Notes under the pieces: model-generated
What the model was told of the DNA's origin: nothing
What the model saw: the letters and a program-made list of their open reading frames with translations, nothing else
The model's database searches: none
Translations under genes and position numbers: made by a program
In this document: one piece after another, positions 4,916 to 6,885 of the stretch
Numbering within the stretch: the first letter of the stretch is position 1
Layout: each line of letters opens with the position of its first letter
Assembly: GCA_017385345.1 (NCBI GenBank)
Contig: JAFNRY010000123.1
Location: 1 to 6,885 of the forward strand
DNA: 6,885 nt
Reading direction: 5' to 3'
DNA from: Kiritimatiellia bacterium
Lineage (GTDB): Bacteria; Verrucomicrobiota; Kiritimatiellia; RFP12; UBA1067

Positions 4916-6885
4916 ATGCATATCAAGACAGCGGCTTTATGCGCGGCTTGCGCGGTGGCGGCGAGCGCGTTGGCGGCAGACAGACCTGAACTGACGGCGT
5001 TTCCGTCCAAAACGGCGGTGACGGCGGCGGGAAGCTATTCGACGGACTCCGTCGGCACGGACTTCGTCCTGTCCGGAACGATAGAGGGCGACGTAGAGAT
5101 AACGGCTTCAAAGCCGTGCCGGGTGACACTCTCCGGCGCGACGCTGACGGGTTCGCTGACGCTCGGCGGCAAAGTGGACTGCCAGTTGTGGCTGTCGGGC
5201 GACAGCACGATAACGTCGTCGTCGGAAACGGCAGTCGTCGCGACAAATACGGCGACGCTGACGGTGGGCGGTCCGGGAACGCTTGCGGCGACCGCGACCG
5301 CCGGAAAGAAGATCGGCGTCGTTTGCGCGAAAGACTTCGTGCTCGCAGGCGGCAAAACCTCGCTGACCATGACAAAAGACGTGAAGAACGCCTGCGGAGT
5401 GTATGTGGCCGGAAACTACACTCAGCTGGCCGGAAGCCTTTCCGTGACGGCTACGGGTTCCAAGAAGCAGAACGGCATCTTCCTCGCGACGAAAAAAATG
5501 GCCGCGGCGATTTCCGGCGGCATGCTCGGCATCTCGCTCGCCGGCGAAAAGGCGGTCGGCCTGGCCATGGACAAGGGCTCCATAGACGGCTCGATGACCG
5601 GCGGCGTCCTAAAGTTCGCAATGTCCGGAAACGGCTCGAAGGGAGTCAAGGGCGACGGGACGTTCTCCATGTCGGGAGGAACGATCGACGCGACAATGTC
5701 CGGCGGCTATGCGGAAGACCTGCTCGAATACGAATACGAGGACGCCGACGGCAACGAGACGGTTTACAACTTCTACGTGACGCTGACTTCCTCGACTAAA
5801 ACCAGCGGCGGCACGTCGTCCTACAACACGTCCTCGATGATAAACAGCGGAACCTACGCTGTTTACGATCCCTCCAAATCGTATGCGGTGAAAGTTGGAA
5901 CCCTCGATATTTCCGGCGGTCTGGTCAGAGTCCGCGCTACCGGAACATGCGGACGCGGACTGGGCGCGGACAACATGTATCTTTCCGGCGGCGTGTTCGA
6001 CATCGAAGTAACCGGCGGCCCGACCGACGTCTATGTAGAATCCCTCGTTAACGCCGACGACATCGACGAGACGAACTGGGATTCGATAACAACCTGCCTC
6101 GATTCCGGCGGCGCGGCCTGTCTCAAAACGAGCGGTACGAACGGCGTCATGTCCATCACAGGCGGTACGTTCGAGCTCAAGGCGACCGGCAACGCCGGCA
6201 AGCTAATTAACGCGGGCGGATACCTCGTCATCGGCGCGTCCGACGCATCTACGCTTCCTACGGATTCGTCCTTCTCTCCCGACATCCAGGGCCAGGCCCT
6301 CGGCTCGAAGGTCTACTGCACCTATTACAAGCAGAAATACTACGGTTCGCTCGCCACGGCGACGCGCACCGACGAGGACACTCTCGCCTCGATGACGCTC
6401 TCGACGACTTCCGCCAACATCGTCAGCGGTTCCGGCGACGACGTGGACTACTCCAATCCCAAGGGCGCCAAGGCGGAAAGCGGCGTGACCGTGAACGGCG
6501 GGCGTATCCGCATCTACACCGCCAACGACGGCGGCGAAGGTCTTGAGTCGAAGAGCGCCATGGACATCAACGGCGGCGTCATCGAGTTGAACTGCGCAGA
6601 CGACTGCATCAACACCGCAGGAAACCTGACGATAAACGGCGGCTGTATCTACGCCGCATCGACGGGCAACGACGCGATCGACTCGAACGCCAACGTGACG
6701 ATCAACGGCGGATGGATATACGCCTTCACCCTCAGCAATCCTGAAGAGGCCTTCGACGTGAACAGCGGATATTCCGTGACGATCAACGGCGGCTGCGTCT
6801 TCGGCGTCGGCGCCGCGCAGTCGTGCCGCGAAGGAACGCTCGCCGGAACGCAGGGCTATTACCAGGGAACGAAGACGCTTTCCAC
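4916..6885 (+). CDS. Exported Cthe_2159-like carbohydrate-binding beta-helix protein, 3' part missing
   Basis: The frame from ATG 4916 is open for 656 codons to the window edge. Residues 1-20 are a Sec signal peptide (K4, hydrophobic Ala-rich core, ALA before residue 21). The mature part looks like a right-handed parallel beta-helix. An N-terminal stretch with AAGSYSTDSVGTDFVLSGTI (37-56) and VTLSGATLTGSLTLGG (70-85) is followed by many short strands ending in SGG, TGG or NGG turns (e.g. 200-202, 228-230, 253-255, 333-335, 357-359). In the best-preserved part, Asn of NGG recurs at 527, 552, 574, 597 and 624 (steps of 25, 22, 23 and 27). Acidic loops such as NDGGEGLES and GNDAIDSN alternate with these turns, as in Cthe_2159 proteins (Ca-binding, pectate-lyase-like fold, cellulose/pectin binding). 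Two inserts break the pattern (about 265-325 and 440-520). The mature part has 13 cysteines, unusual enough to suggest disulfides. No catalytic residues can be assigned; adhesion, glycan binding or a surface-structure role are all possible. The C-terminal anchor, if any, lies outside the window. Confidence 0.8.
   Translation, partial: MHIKTAALCAACAVAASALAADRPELTAFPSKTAVTAAGSYSTDSVGTDFVLSGTIEGDVEITASKPCRVTLSGATLTGSLTLGGKVDCQLWLSGDSTITSSSETAVVATNTATLTVGGPGTLAATATAGKKIGVVCAKDFVLAGGKTSLTMTKDVKNACGVYVAGNYTQLAGSLSVTATGSKKQNGIFLATKKMAAAISGGMLGISLAGEKAVGLAMDKGSIDGSMTGGVLKFAMSGNGSKGVKGDGTFSMSGGTIDATMSGGYAEDLLEYEYEDADGNETVYNFYVTLTSSTKTSGGTSSYNTSSMINSGTYAVYDPSKSYAVKVGTLDISGGLVRVRATGTCGRGLGADNMYLSGGVFDIEVTGGPTDVYVESLVNADDIDETNWDSITTCLDSGGAACLKTSGTNGVMSITGGTFELKATGNAGKLINAGGYLVIGASDASTLPTDSSFSPDIQGQALGSKVYCTYYKQKYYGSLATATRTDEDTLASMTLSTTSANIVSGSGDDVDYSNPKGAKAESGVTVNGGRIRIYTANDGGEGLESKSAMDINGGVIELNCADDCINTAGNLTINGGCIYAASTGNDAIDSNANVTINGGWIYAFTLSNPEEAFDVNSGYSVTINGGCVFGVGAAQSCREGTLAGTQGYYQGTKTLS

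Noticed and set aside
4914..4923. Perfect 10-bp palindrome ATATGCATAT across the beta-helix start codon
   Set aside because: Short and AT-rich, without a second copy; most likely a by-product of ATG followed by CAT ATC.
4940..4951. Possible lipoprotein signal at Cys9 or Cys12 of the beta-helix protein
   Set aside because: Neither cysteine has Leu at -3 with a proper lipobox, whereas ALA at 18-20 gives a good signal peptidase I site.
4923..5375. Minus-strand Ser/Arg/Pro-rich frames opposite the start of the beta-helix gene
   Set aside because: Low-complexity antisense translation of Thr/Ala/Ser codons, with no start signal or motif.
5116..5799. Plus-strand frame of 227 codons, very Arg-rich, inside the beta-helix gene
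   Set aside because: It is a +1-type shadow of a real frame that has a ribosome binding site and signal peptide; its composition is an artefact of repeated GGC/GCG codons.
5500..6800. Repeated GGCGG-type DNA motifs as a possible CRISPR or other DNA repeat array
   Set aside because: The repeats are in frame, unequal in spacing and encode the SGG/NGG turns of a beta-helix; there are no spacers of constant length.

Overview
The window is a GC-rich stretch of bacterial chromosome or contig, almost fully coding. It has four minus-strand genes (positions 4779 down to 1, in transcription order), a divergent 136-bp intergenic region (4780-4915), and one large plus-strand gene that runs off the right edge. 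The Gram-negative-like two-component system, the polysaccharide glycosyltransferases and a large secreted parallel beta-helix protein of the Cthe_2159 type would suit a gut- or sediment-associated PVC bacterium such as Kiritimatiellota or a relative. This is an impression from protein style, not a demonstrated assignment.

Left to right: 1-1397 (minus) encodes the first 465 residues of a two-domain glycosyltransferase, an N-terminal GT2 rhamnosyltransferase-like domain fused to a GT4 domain that is cut by the window edge. 1402-2682 (minus) is a complete GT4 glycosyltransferase ending 4 bp before it. 2713-3435 (minus) is an OmpR/PhoB-family response regulator. 3439-4779 (minus) is its membrane sensor histidine kinase, read from a GTG codon. 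Gene spacings are 3, 30 and 4 bp, so the four genes could form one transcript. A perfect extended -10 (TGGTATAAT) at the end of the response regulator gene may give the glycosyltransferases their own promoter. 4916-6885 (plus) is a signal-peptide-bearing, Cys-rich, beta-helical putative carbohydrate-binding protein, open at the right edge.

The most interesting non-coding signal lies between the divergent genes: two perfect head-to-tail copies of an 11-bp unit (GCCATGACATT). Read on the minus strand they give TGTCAT-N5-TGTCAT, which has the 11-bp period and half-site of a PhoB box. It is the natural candidate binding site for the response regulator encoded two genes away, and could tie its own operon, the surface-glycan glycosyltransferases and the exported beta-helix protein into one regulon. 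That link is inference. The window holds no RNA gene, CRISPR array, insertion sequence or convincing terminator that I can see.
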